64,000 nt of DNA from Bryobacterales bacterium. GTDB taxonomy: Bacteria; Acidobacteriota; Terriglobia; Bryobacterales; Bryobacteraceae. The stretch spans positions 23,589 through 87,588 of the forward strand of contig PMOK01000082.1 in assembly GCA_003162425.1 (NCBI GenBank). Reading direction: 5' to 3'. Positions 28,735 to 37,400 of this stretch are shown one piece after another; position 1 is the stretch's first letter, and each line of letters starts with the position of its first letter. The notes beneath the pieces were generated by a model. It was given only the letters and a program-made list of their open reading frames with translations, did no database searches and was not told the origin of the DNA. The position numbers and the translations under genes are program-made.

Positions 28735-28922
28735 CAACCGCCGAAATCGCGATCCTTACCTTCTTGCATGTCGGCGGGAAGATCTGTCCGAATCCGGCGA
28801 CCTTGGCTGTCAATGATGCCCTGCTCCTGAAGCTTGCGTACAGCTGCCCTCCCGCGCTCGACAGCCGCAGCATGATGCGGATCTTCGGTGGGCCTCTGAT
28901 TCCTGGCCTTTGGAAGCTTCAC
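28734..28922 (-). CDS. Small putative antitoxin of the zeta-like toxin
   Basis: 62 residues from a GTG at 28922, rich in charged residues and predicted helical (HHAAAVERGRAAVRKLQEQG). It ends with the single-base overlap TGATG into the kinase gene. I recognise no DNA-binding domain. Its size, position and tight coupling are those of a neutralising partner of the kinase. The functional assignment rests on context only. An AGGA stretch just upstream of the GTG could serve as ribosome binding site. Confidence 0.6.
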   Translation of the reverse strand: MKLPKARNQRPTEDPHHAAAVERGRAAVRKLQEQGIIDSQGRRIRTDLPADMQEGKDRDFGG

Positions 28923-29576
28923 ACTTCCTAGTTTAGCTCCTTGCGCGATTCGCCGCCCGATTGCTCAACGAAGCTCCGACAGGGCTCCTGAGTCATCGCC
29001 AGAAATCGCATGCTGTTGTCAAAGTCCGAGCCGCCCGGCCAGCATTCTCAGGTTCATCAGCTAGGACCGCCCTCAGTCTACGCCCTGCCTCAGATGACAA
29101 TCAACTAAACGGCGCCTCCCGTTCGAGACGACGCGGCGCAGCCGCTTAGTGCTGCATCAATATCGACGGAGAAGACGCCCACGGTCCTGGCGAGCGTTCA
29201 GATCAGGGGAACCAGAGCTTGACCTCCTGTGCGAATGGCAGGAGCTGGCGCCATTCCAACTGCGATGCGCCAACTGCACGTTTGACGATCAAGACGCTCA
29301 TGCTGTCCAAGGCGTTGCGTAAGACCGCCCGCGTAAAAAAACAGAACCGTAGTGCAAGGTAGTGCAATGAATCCTGGCGACCGTGGCAAAAATGGCATGC
29401 TCGGCATTGTGGAATCTGTAACTTACGGACCGCATTCTCGCGGACAAGGAACGACCCTCTCCTCCAGCACCAATTATTCTATTTTGAAATCAGCGGGTGC
29501 CGAAGGCTGTATCCATCGACGACCCTGCTATTCTGAAGTAGAAAGTTCGCAGCCTATGCGGTTGTAGACAATCACG
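28923..29576. other. Gene-poor stretch between two toxin-antitoxin loci
   Basis: About 650 bp. Short open frames occur on both strands, but none encodes a recognisable protein or has a convincing ribosome binding site. No RNA gene or repeat was seen. It probably contains the divergent start regions of the flanking toxin-antitoxin loci. Confidence 0.4.
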
Positions 29577-29894
29577 ATGATCGTTACCGTCAAGAACAAG
29601 AAACCGCTCGTGGTCCCTCTCGCCGTCCGGCGGCGGGCCGGCCTGAAGAGCGGCCAGGAAATCGAATTCAGGGTCTCCGGCAGCGTAATCACCATACTTC
29701 CAAAATCTCCGGCTGCGGGCGACGAGTACACGCCGGAACAGCGACGCATCATCGACGCGCGCCTTGATCAGGCTGATGAAGACATAAAGGCCGGCCGTGT
29801 TCACGGCCCCTTTTCCACTCACAGAGAGTTCATTACTTCGCTGCATAAGGAAACCAAGAAGGTGAACGGAAGAAAAACCAAGCGTCCTGGCTGA
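29577..29894 (+). CDS. AbrB/MazE-like antitoxin
   Basis: 105 residues. The first 45 look like a swapped-hairpin AbrB/SpoVT DNA-binding domain (VTVKNKKPLVVPLAVRRRAG, then LKSGQEIEFRVSGSVITI). The rest is helical and charged, as in antitoxins that wrap around their toxin (RRIIDARLDQADEDIKAG). The stop overlaps the ATG of a RelE-like toxin gene by one base. It would bind its own promoter and neutralise the toxin. Since the toxin frame is broken, it may now act alone. Confidence 0.75.
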   Translation: MIVTVKNKKPLVVPLAVRRRAGLKSGQEIEFRVSGSVITILPKSPAAGDEYTPEQRRIIDARLDQADEDIKAGRVHGPFSTHREFITSLHKETKKVNGRKTKRPG

Positions 29895-30140
29895 TGAAGC
29901 TTCTCATCACTACGCACTTCGAGCGGAGTTACGCAAAAGCACCGAATGCAATCCAGAAGGCGTTCGACAAAGCAATCTTCGTTCTTATTGCAGAACCTCC
30001 ATCCCCCATCACTCCGCGCCAAGAAGTACGACGAAAGCAAGGATCGATGGCAGGCCATGGTGAACGACGACTGGCGTTTTTATTTCATCATTAAAGACGA
30101 CGCCTACATACTCCAGGGCATCATCCGCCATCCGAAATGA
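29894..30140 (+). pseudogene. RelE/ParE-superfamily toxin with frameshift
   Basis: The first frame from the ATG at 29894 gives MKLLITTHFERSYAKAPNAI and goes on to AFDKAIFVLIAEPP. The rest of the fold appears in another frame: PSLRAKKYDESKDRWQAMVN, then DDWRFYFIIKDDAYILQGII and RHPK, ending at the TGA at 30138-30140. Joined, they make a normal-length RelE/ParE-type toxin of about 80 residues. The shift lies near the C-rich run at 29998-30008 and could be an inactivating mutation or a sequencing error. The missing frame would otherwise complete the AbrB-RelE-like pair. Confidence 0.75.
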
Positions 30141-30165
30141 TTTCCGCGCAGCAAAGGAACGAAGC

Positions 30166-30453
30166 GTGTCGAATACTGAAACCCGTAATGAAAGGCTCGA
30201 TCTTCGTCTGACGCCATCCGCGAAACGGACGCTCGAAACCGCGGCCTTAGCCGCTAATCGGTCCGTGAGGGAGTTTGTGCTGGAAAGTGCGCTTGCGCGT
30301 GCGGAACAAACGTTGCCCGATCGGCAGCGTTTCGGCTTGAGCGCTGGGCATTGGGGAGCTTTTCAGGCGGCTCTTGCTGCGCCTCACCGTCCCTCGCGCC
30401 GATTGGCGGAGCTTTTGAAGCAGCCAAGCGTATTTGAGCGCGGCGGGGTGTAG
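30166..30453 (+). CDS. DUF1778 (TacA-like) antitoxin, orphan
   Basis: 95 residues from a GTG at 30166. The N-terminal ribbon-helix-helix (ERLDLRLTPSAKRTLETAAL, then ANRSVREFVLESALARAEQT) and the C-terminal tail match DUF1778 antitoxins, which pair with GNAT acetyltransferase toxins that modify aminoacyl-tRNA. No GNAT gene follows: the next gene, at 30476, is a cytochrome on the other strand. It begins 25 bp after the broken RelE-like toxin. Confidence 0.8.
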   Translation: MSNTETRNERLDLRLTPSAKRTLETAALAANRSVREFVLESALARAEQTLPDRQRFGLSAGHWGAFQAALAAPHRPSRRLAELLKQPSVFERGGV

Positions 30454-30475
30454 TGCCAAGGGCGCTTCGATCCGA

Positions 30476-30916
30476 TCACTGCTTAAGCGATTTCAAATAC
30501 GCGAGAACCGCTTCGGCATCCGGGCGCGTCATGCGAAAGGGGGGCATGGGAGGGTCGGGGCGAGCGCCAGTGCGGGAGATTCCCGTCATGAGCAGGCGGA
30601 CGAACTCTTCATCGGTGCCCGGCGGACGGCCGGCCAGCCGCGGTTCCACGACCGCCCATTTCGGCACATCATAGGTCGCTTTTATCTGCGTGGGCCCACC
30701 CAGCAGCTTGTTTCTACTCTCGCCTTCCCCGTTCTGGTTCCACGGCGTGTGGCAGCGGCCGCACATCGCCACCGATTCGACAATGTATTTGCCGCGCTCG
30801 ATGGCGCCGGCGTCCGGAGCCTTCGTCTTCTTCGCATCCTGGGCTACCACGCTCCGCGAGGGCGCAACGGCGAATAGGAGAAAACCCGCGATCGCGGTTC
30901 CAGCAATTGTCTTCAT
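30476..30916 (-). CDS. Monoheme cytochrome c, exported
   Basis: 146 residues with a signal peptide (AIAGFLLFAVAPSRSVVAQ). One heme motif, CGRCH at 52-56, and a candidate axial Met in PPMPPFRMTRPDAEAVLAY near the C-terminus give the class I cytochrome c layout; the ending LAYLKSLKQ is typical. It would be a periplasmic electron carrier. It stands alone on its strand and diverges from the TPR gene at 30963. Confidence 0.88.
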   Translation of the reverse strand: MKTIAGTAIAGFLLFAVAPSRSVVAQDAKKTKAPDAGAIERGKYIVESVAMCGRCHTPWNQNGEGESRNKLLGGPTQIKATYDVPKWAVVEPRLAGRPPGTDEEFVRLLMTGISRTGARPDPPMPPFRMTRPDAEAVLAYLKSLKQ

Positions 30917-30962
30917 AGGGAGGATTCTATCAAGTACCTTGCCACGGCGCTAACATCTTAAG

Positions 30963-32144
30963 TTGAAGCTCGCATCCGGATCTCGAACGATTGCGGCGGC
31001 AATCTGCGCCATCGCCGCTCTGGCCGCGCAGACTACCGACCCCGAAGCTCGGCGCCGTCAAGCTTTCGAAGCGGGCGAAGCGGCTATGCACCGCGGCCAG
31101 TGGGCTGAGGCGGAGAAGAAATTTCTAGAAATCGTGGCGATGGCGCCGGGCGATGTGGGCGCGCACGCCAATCTCGGCGTGATCTACATGCGCCAGCAAA
31201 AATGGAAGCGCGCGCTCGATGAACTCCACGCCGCCGAGAAGCTGGCTCCGCAAATTCCTGGAATCCGTCTCGATATCGGCTTGGTCTACTATCGCGAAGG
31301 CGAGTATCACAAAGCGATCGCTCCGTTCGAATCGGTGCTGCGGGATCAGCCGGATTCTGAGCAAGCCCGGCATCTGGTGGGCCTGTGCTATATGTTCGAC
31401 GAACGCTATGCCGATGCGGCCGCTGCGCTGGAGCCGTTGTGGCCTTCGTTGAACGGCGATTTGAGCTATCTCTACGTGCTGTCTGTCGCGGCCGGCAATG
31501 CCGATCGGCACGATCTGGAAGAAAAGGCGCTGGCGCGGTTACTCGAAGTGGGCCAGAATTCGCCCGCGCTGCATCTGCTGCTGGGCAAAGCGTACTTGAA
31601 TCGCGGCGACGACGACAAGGCGCTGGCGGAGCTGGAACAGGCTGCGCAGGCCGACGCGAAGTTGCCGATGGTTCATTACAATATCGGCATCATTTATAAA
31701 CGCAAGCGCGAGTTGGACAAAGCCAAGGAAGAATTTCTCGAGGACATTGCCGTGGAACCGGACGTGGCTTACAACTACGACGAACTTGGAACCATGTGCC
31801 TGGCCTCGGAACAGAATATTGAGGCGCGCCGCTACTTCGAGCAGGCTCTGCGGCACAATTCGCAGATTGGAACATCCTGGTATGGGCTGGCGAAGATCGA
31901 CAAAGCGGAGAAGCGTTACGCCGAGGCCCTCAAAGCGTTGGATTCGGCCGGCGCAATCGATCCGAAAAGCGCCAGCGTTCACTATTTGCGCGCGCAGGTG
32001 CTGATGCAACTGGGCCGCAAAGCCGAAGCGCTAACGGAATTTGCAACTGTGCGCCGACTTCAGAGTGAGGAGGCGGGCAAGCTGGAGCGCGATATCAGTG
32101 GGGGAAAATATCGCGATCCTCAGCTTCCGGTAGAAGTGAAGTAA
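30963..32144 (+). CDS. TPR-repeat protein, exported
   Basis: 393 residues from a TTG at 30963. The TTG is chosen because a signal peptide follows at once (TIAAAICAIAALAAQT). About nine TPR units fill the rest, for example AHANLGVIYMRQQKWKRALD, LRLDIGLVYYREGEYHKAIA-like IRLDIGLVYYREGEYHKAI, and MVHYNIGIIYKRKRELDKAK. No catalytic domain is seen. It is followed, 33 bp later, by the isomerase/oxidoreductase pair, but a functional link is not evident. A protein-protein interaction role in the periplasm is the only safe statement. Confidence 0.85.
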   Translation: MKLASGSRTIAAAICAIAALAAQTTDPEARRRQAFEAGEAAMHRGQWAEAEKKFLEIVAMAPGDVGAHANLGVIYMRQQKWKRALDELHAAEKLAPQIPGIRLDIGLVYYREGEYHKAIAPFESVLRDQPDSEQARHLVGLCYMFDERYADAAAALEPLWPSLNGDLSYLYVLSVAAGNADRHDLEEKALARLLEVGQNSPALHLLLGKAYLNRGDDDKALAELEQAAQADAKLPMVHYNIGIIYKRKRELDKAKEEFLEDIAVEPDVAYNYDELGTMCLASEQNIEARRYFEQALRHNSQIGTSWYGLAKIDKAEKRYAEALKALDSAGAIDPKSASVHYLRAQVLMQLGRKAEALTEFATVRRLQSEEAGKLERDISGGKYRDPQLPVEVK

Positions 32145-32177
32145 TGTGGAACAGAAGTAGTATATAGTGGACCTCGG

Positions 32178-33065
32178 ATGCAGCGCCGCACATTTTTGAT
32201 TCAGTCGCTGGCCGCCGGCTTAAGCGCGCAGACACCGGCTGGTCTCTCGGATCGCATCGGGATTTCGAGCTGGAGCTTCCACAGTTTCTTTTCCACCACG
32301 CTCGATGAGAAGCTGCCGAAGCTGACAAAATCGTGGGACCTTCGCGATTTTCCGGAAATGATCGCCGACCGCTATCGCGTGCATCAGCTCGAGATGGTGG
32401 CGCCGCATTTTGAATCGACCAAGCTCTCCTACGTGCGAGAAGTGAAGAGCCGGCTGGCGCGCGCTCATTCGCATCTGGTGAATATTCCGGTGGACATCGA
32501 CGAGCTCGGCGTCAAAGGCGGGCTTTCGGATCCCGATCCGAAAATCCGAGAGACCGCGATTTCAGCGTGCACCAAGTGGATGGACATCGCGCAGGAGCTG
32601 GGCGCGAAATCGGTGCGCTGCGATCCGGGCGAAATGAATCGAGCTGACCTCTCGAACACTATCGGGTCCTATAAAAAGCTGGCTGCTTACGCGGGCTCGA
32701 AGAACCTGTACGTGATTATCGAAAACCATGGTGGTGTGGGATCGGAACATCCGGAGGATCTGGTGAAAGTCTTCCAGGCGGTGGGCGAGCATTGCGGCGC
32801 GCTTCCGGACATGGGCAATTTTCCGGACGAAGCCACGCGGCAGCGCGGTTTGCCGTTGCTTTATCCCTATGCGCCCACGGTGTCGCACGCCAAAGGCCTG
32901 GAGTTCGATGAGCACGGGATAGAAAGGGCATTCGATTTTCCGCGCGCCATGCAGGCGGCGAAAAAAGCAGGTTTTAAGGGCGTCTTCTCGGTCGAATACG
33001 AAGGCACGGGCGATGCGTATACCGGCGTTCAAAACGTCGTGGATGAACTGGTGAGGTATCTATGA
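32178..33065 (+). CDS. Sugar phosphate isomerase/epimerase (TIM barrel), Tat-type leader
   Basis: 295 residues. The leader MQRRTFLIQSLAAGLSAQ resembles a Tat signal, although these proteins often have short variants. The remainder is an AP-endonuclease-2/xylose-isomerase-like TIM barrel: GISSWSFHSFFS, HQLEMVAPHF, SVRCDPGEMN, YVIIENHGGVGSEHPEDLVK, and the late GVFSVEYEGTGD. Glu and His residues in ENHGG and EYEG are probable metal ligands. The stop overlaps the Gfo/Idh/MocA start (ATGA). The pair probably acts on one sugar or inositol-like substrate, which cannot be named from sequence. Confidence 0.85.
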   Translation: MQRRTFLIQSLAAGLSAQTPAGLSDRIGISSWSFHSFFSTTLDEKLPKLTKSWDLRDFPEMIADRYRVHQLEMVAPHFESTKLSYVREVKSRLARAHSHLVNIPVDIDELGVKGGLSDPDPKIRETAISACTKWMDIAQELGAKSVRCDPGEMNRADLSNTIGSYKKLAAYAGSKNLYVIIENHGGVGSEHPEDLVKVFQAVGEHCGALPDMGNFPDEATRQRGLPLLYPYAPTVSHAKGLEFDEHGIERAFDFPRAMQAAKKAGFKGVFSVEYEGTGDAYTGVQNVVDELVRYL

Positions 33066-34366
33066 AAGAGACTCGTCGAAATTTTCTTGAAAGCACGCTG
33101 GCGACTGCGGCTCTGGCAAGCATGGGCAGCGCGGCCGCGCAATCGCGAGCGAATGTCACCATCGGCATCATTGGCGCGGGCATCCGTGGGCTAGAGCTGA
33201 TGGGAGTGGCGCTTGAGGCAGGCGCAAAGGTGGCGATGGTGTGCGATCTTTACGACGGCCATTTTCGCCGCGCGCAGGAACTGCAGAAGAGTACTCCCAC
33301 CACGCGGGATTTCCATGAAGTGCTGGCGCGGCCGGATATTCAGGCAGTTCTCGTGGCCACCTCCGACCACTGGCACGCACCCGTAGCCATTGCCGCCATG
33401 CGCGCGGGCAAGGATGTCTACTGCGAGAAGCCTATGGCGCACACCATTCCGCAGGCGCTGGAGATGGCCGCGGTATCGCGAGAAACCGGCCGGCTGGTGC
33501 AGGTGGGCAGCCAAAGCGTCAGCATGACTTCCACGCATAAAGCCAAAGAATGGTTCGACTCGGGCGCGATCGGGACTGTGTTCATGGCGCAGTGTTCCAT
33601 CTATCGGCCGAACGCCATTGGCGCCTGGCGATATCCGGTGCCGCCGGATGCTTCGCCCGAAACCATCGACTGGGAGCGCTACCTGGGCAACGCTCCGAAA
33701 CGGCCGTTCGACGCGGCGCGTTTCTTCCAGTTCCGCAATTGGTGGGATTATGGCACCGGGATCGCCGGCGACGAATACGTCCATCTGCTCTCCCGTGTGC
33801 ACTACGTTTTGGGAGTGCAATACCCGCTGAGCGCGGTGGCGTACGGCGGCATTTACAAATGGAAGGGCGACCGCGATGTGCCGGACATTCATAACACGCT
33901 TTACGATTACGGCAAGTTCCAGGCACAGGTGAGCGCGAATCTGGTTTCGAACTGGGAAGGCGGCGAGATAGTGCGCTTCATGGGCGATCGCGGGACCATC
34001 GAGCTTACTGAAGAGGGCGCCAAGTTGATTCCATACAATCCCGTGGAAGATTACGAATATCCGCTGGAGAGCTGGCCCAAAGACACCAAAGACAAGTTCA
34101 TGGCTGAGCACAAGAACGATCCGGAAGCGGACATTGGGACTGCACGGAAACAGCCGCAGCGAAAAGTGGAAACTTTCAGCCAGGTCCACGAGGGCACCCT
34201 GGAGCATATGCGGAATCTCTTCGAGTGCATGCAAACTCGCCAGCAGCCTGCGGAGAACGTCAGCTTCGGTTGTGGCACGGCGGTGGCTTGCCATATGGCG
34301 AACATCTCATACCGGCAAAAGAAGCGAGTCTTTTGGGACGCCGAGACGGCCAAGCTCAGTATGTGA
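33062..34366 (+). CDS. Gfo/Idh/MocA-family oxidoreductase, Tat-exported
   Basis: 434 residues. The Tat leader is TRRNFLESTLATAALASMGS. The Rossmann domain has GIIGAGIRGLEL and the family hallmark CEKPMAHT (the Lys of EKP is catalytic). The C-terminal alpha/beta domain has WERYLGNAPKRPFDAARFFQ and a WDYGTGIAGDEYVHLL block with a likely catalytic Asp/His region. Such Tat-exported members carry a bound nicotinamide cofactor, like glucose-fructose oxidoreductase. Coupled to the upstream isomerase by ATGA overlap. Confidence 0.88.
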   Translation: MKETRRNFLESTLATAALASMGSAAAQSRANVTIGIIGAGIRGLELMGVALEAGAKVAMVCDLYDGHFRRAQELQKSTPTTRDFHEVLARPDIQAVLVATSDHWHAPVAIAAMRAGKDVYCEKPMAHTIPQALEMAAVSRETGRLVQVGSQSVSMTSTHKAKEWFDSGAIGTVFMAQCSIYRPNAIGAWRYPVPPDASPETIDWERYLGNAPKRPFDAARFFQFRNWWDYGTGIAGDEYVHLLSRVHYVLGVQYPLSAVAYGGIYKWKGDRDVPDIHNTLYDYGKFQAQVSANLVSNWEGGEIVRFMGDRGTIELTEEGAKLIPYNPVEDYEYPLESWPKDTKDKFMAEHKNDPEADIGTARKQPQRKVETFSQVHEGTLEHMRNLFECMQTRQQPAENVSFGCGTAVACHMANISYRQKKRVFWDAETAKLSM

Positions 34367-34396
34367 AGTGCTGCGCCACGAACCTGTTTGCGGTTG

Positions 34397-34414
34397 AATT
34401 ACGATTTCGTAATT
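34397..34414. promoter_or_regulatory. Perfect inverted repeat upstream of the second Oar promoter
   Basis: AATTACGA at 34397-34404 and TCGTAATT at 34407-34414 form 8-bp arms with a 2-bp centre, ending 13 bp before the -35 box at 34428. This is the usual position and geometry of an operator for a dimeric regulator. It could also serve as a weak hairpin after the oxidoreductase gene, though it is AT-rich and only 31 bp past that stop. Confidence 0.45.
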
Positions 34415-34427
34415 TTACGACATCATC

Positions 34428-34456
34428 TTGACAAATAACCAGATACGGCATAGTAT
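34428..34456 (+). promoter_or_regulatory. Sigma70-type promoter of the second Oar receptor
   Basis: TTGACA at 34428-34433 and TAGTAT at 34451-34456 with a 17-bp spacer. The start ATG at 34484 lies about 20 nt after the expected transcription start, preceded by a strong GAAAGGGG ribosome binding site. Confidence 0.7.
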
Positions 34457-34483
34457 GAACCCATCAGGTTTGAAAGGGGTAAC

Positions 34484-37400
34484 ATGGGTCGACTAGTAAG
34501 ATACCTAGCTTGTATCGTAATCCTGACTGCGTCCCTGTCGGCGCAAAACAGCAGTTCCATCACGGGCACGGTCCGCGATGCAACGGGCGCCGTTGTTCCA
34601 GGCGCTAACGTGGTTGCGACCAGCGTCGAAAAGGGCACGTCGGTTTCCACGAAGACCAACGGAGAAGGCGATTACCTGATTGGAGCGCTATCGCCAGGCC
34701 ATTACAGCGTCACGGTCACGCAGACTGGTTTCAAGCAGTTCAAGCTGTCGGAGCCGGTTACGCTTGACGTCTCGCAGAAGGCCAAGGTAGACGCGACGCT
34801 GGAGGTCGGCGAAATGGCGACGCAGGTTTCGGTTGAGGGCACTGCGGTTCAGGTGCAAACCGAATCCCCCGAGATGTCCAGTGTCGTGACCGGCAAAGAG
34901 GTCACGCAGATCGTTCTCAATGGCCGCGACTTCGCTCAGTTAGTGACCTTGGCGCCGGGCGTGAGCAATCAGACTGGCCAGGACGAAGGCACGGTAGGTG
35001 TCTACGGGAACGTCGTATATAGCATTAATGGCGGCCGTACCGAGAACAACACCTGGGAGCTGGACGGCGGCGACAACATGGACAACGGCAGCAACCAGAC
35101 GCTCAATGTCTACCCGAGTCCTGATGCGATCGGGCAATTCAGGGTAGTGACGTCGAACAACGGTGCGCAGTACGGGCGCAACGGATCGGGAACGATTGAA
35201 GCTTCTATCAAGTCCGGCCAAAAGGATTTCCACGGCGATGTATATGAGTTCGTGCGCAACAACGATTTCAACGCGCGGAACTTCTTCAATTCGACAGTGC
35301 CTGAATACAGGAAAAACGACTTCGGCTATACGCTAGGCGGGCCGGTGTACATTCCGAAGGTTTACAACAAGGACAGGGATAAAACGTTCTTCTTCTTCTC
35401 CGAAGAGTGGCACAAGGACCTGGTTCCCGGCCAAAACTTCAACCAGCTATTGCCGGACGCACAGCAGCAGCTCGGCAATTTCTCGGATGTATGCCCCGGG
35501 GCAGGAACGCCGGTTAGTACGGGGAGCAAGACCAATTTTCCTGACTGTCCCATAAACCGCAAGGCCGGATCGTACTTCCCGAACAATATTGTTCCCATCG
35601 ATCCGAATGCTCAGGCGATCATTAGCAATCTTCTACCGCAACCGAATTCGGGCAGCGGTTTGAGTTCGCGTTATATCGCCGCACCGGCGCAACTTACCAA
35701 CTGGCGCGAGGAACTGGTCCGGATCGATCACAACTTCAGCGACAAGGTTCGATTCTTCGGGCACTTCATCCACGATTCGTGGAGCACCGAAACTGCCACA
35801 CCGTTGTGGGGCAGCGGCGCCTCGTTCCCGACCATTGGGACCAATTTTGTTGGTCCGGGCGTGAGCGTGGTCGCGAATCTGGCGGCGAATATTTCGCCGA
35901 CACTGCTGAATGAGTTCACCTTCAGCTACACCACCGATCACATCTTCCTGAACGCGGTTGGTCCGGCGCAGCGGCCATCCAGCATGACCATGACCGGGCT
36001 TTACAACAACGGTTTCGGTGGGCTGCTTCCGGCCGTCAGCGTGGGAGGCGGCGTCAACTACGACCAAGGCGGATTCACCATGGACACGGGATACTTCCCG
36101 TGGAACAATGCGAATCCGACGTTCACCTACAAGGACCAAGTGAGTAAGATCGTCGGGTCACATAACCTGCTCTTCGGCGCCTATTACGTCGCGGGTCAAA
36201 AGAACGAGGAGAACAGTCCTTATGTTCAAGGAATTCTCTATACCAGCCATACATCCCCGGTAAGTACGGGAAACGCGTTCGCCGATCTCCTGGTCGGAAA
36301 TTTCTCCGAATACAGTCAGGCCAATTCGAAGGTCAAATACTACAACCGTTACAAGATTTTGGAGCCATATATCCAGGACGACTGGCACGTGTCCAAGCGA
36401 TTGACTTTAAATCTCGGGTTCCGTCTGAGCGGGTTTGGGACTTATCGCGAGAAGTATTACCAAGCGTACAACTTCAATCCAGTCGCTTACAGCTTGGCGA
36501 ATGCGCCGCAGATCGATGTGTCCGGGAGCGTTACGGGTTTCGCAGGCGCGCTGATTCCGGGTACCGGCAGTCAGTTCGACGGCATTCAACAGTGCGGCAA
36601 GGGCGGTACTCCTCGCGGTTGCGTGGCCGGGCATTTGTTTAACCCCGCGCCTCGATTTGGATTCGCGTACGATCCGTTTGGTGATGGAAAAACTTCCATT
36701 CGCGGCGGCTACGGCATCTTCTACGAGCACACCAACGGGAACGAAGGGAATACCGAATCATTGGAAGGCAGCCCGCCACTCGTGTTGACGTCCCAGCAGT
36801 ACAATATCGCCGGTTACACGAACATCGGCGGTGGAGGCAGTGCGGCGCCCAACTTCCCTCTATCGGTCAAATCGATTCCGAATGCTGCCATATGGCCGTA
36901 TGTCCAGCAATGGAACGTCAGCGTCCAACGTGAGGTAATTAAATCGACAGTCATGACGGTGGCCTACGTTGGAAGCAAAGGCACACATTTGGGCGTTACA
37001 ACGGACTACAATCAGCTCTATCCGATTTCAGCCTCGCAGAATCCATTCCTGCCGGGCCAGCCTTTGACCTCGGCCATTTGCAGCAGCGGCCTGGTGAACG
37101 GCGCCGCGCCTACAGGACCTGCGGCAACCCAGTTCGCCGTGGCTTGCGGCGCGAATCCGAACTCATACCGGCCATACCAAGGCTTCGGGTCGATCAGCGC
37201 CCTTCGATACGGAGCAAACTCGGCCTATAACGCAATGCAGGTTTCGCTAGTCCGCCATATGGGACGGCTTAGCGTCGACCTGGCGTATACCTGGAGCCAT
37301 TCGCTGGATAATGCCTCCGATTACGGCACCAGTAACTTCGTAGATTCATATAACTTGAATATAAGCCGCGCGAGCTCCGATTTCGACCAGCGCCAGATAT

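Noticed and set aside
33191..34294. 367-codon open frame antisense to the Gfo/Idh/MocA gene
   Set aside because: The plus-strand protein has clear family motifs along its length; the antisense frame is a by-product of high GC third positions.
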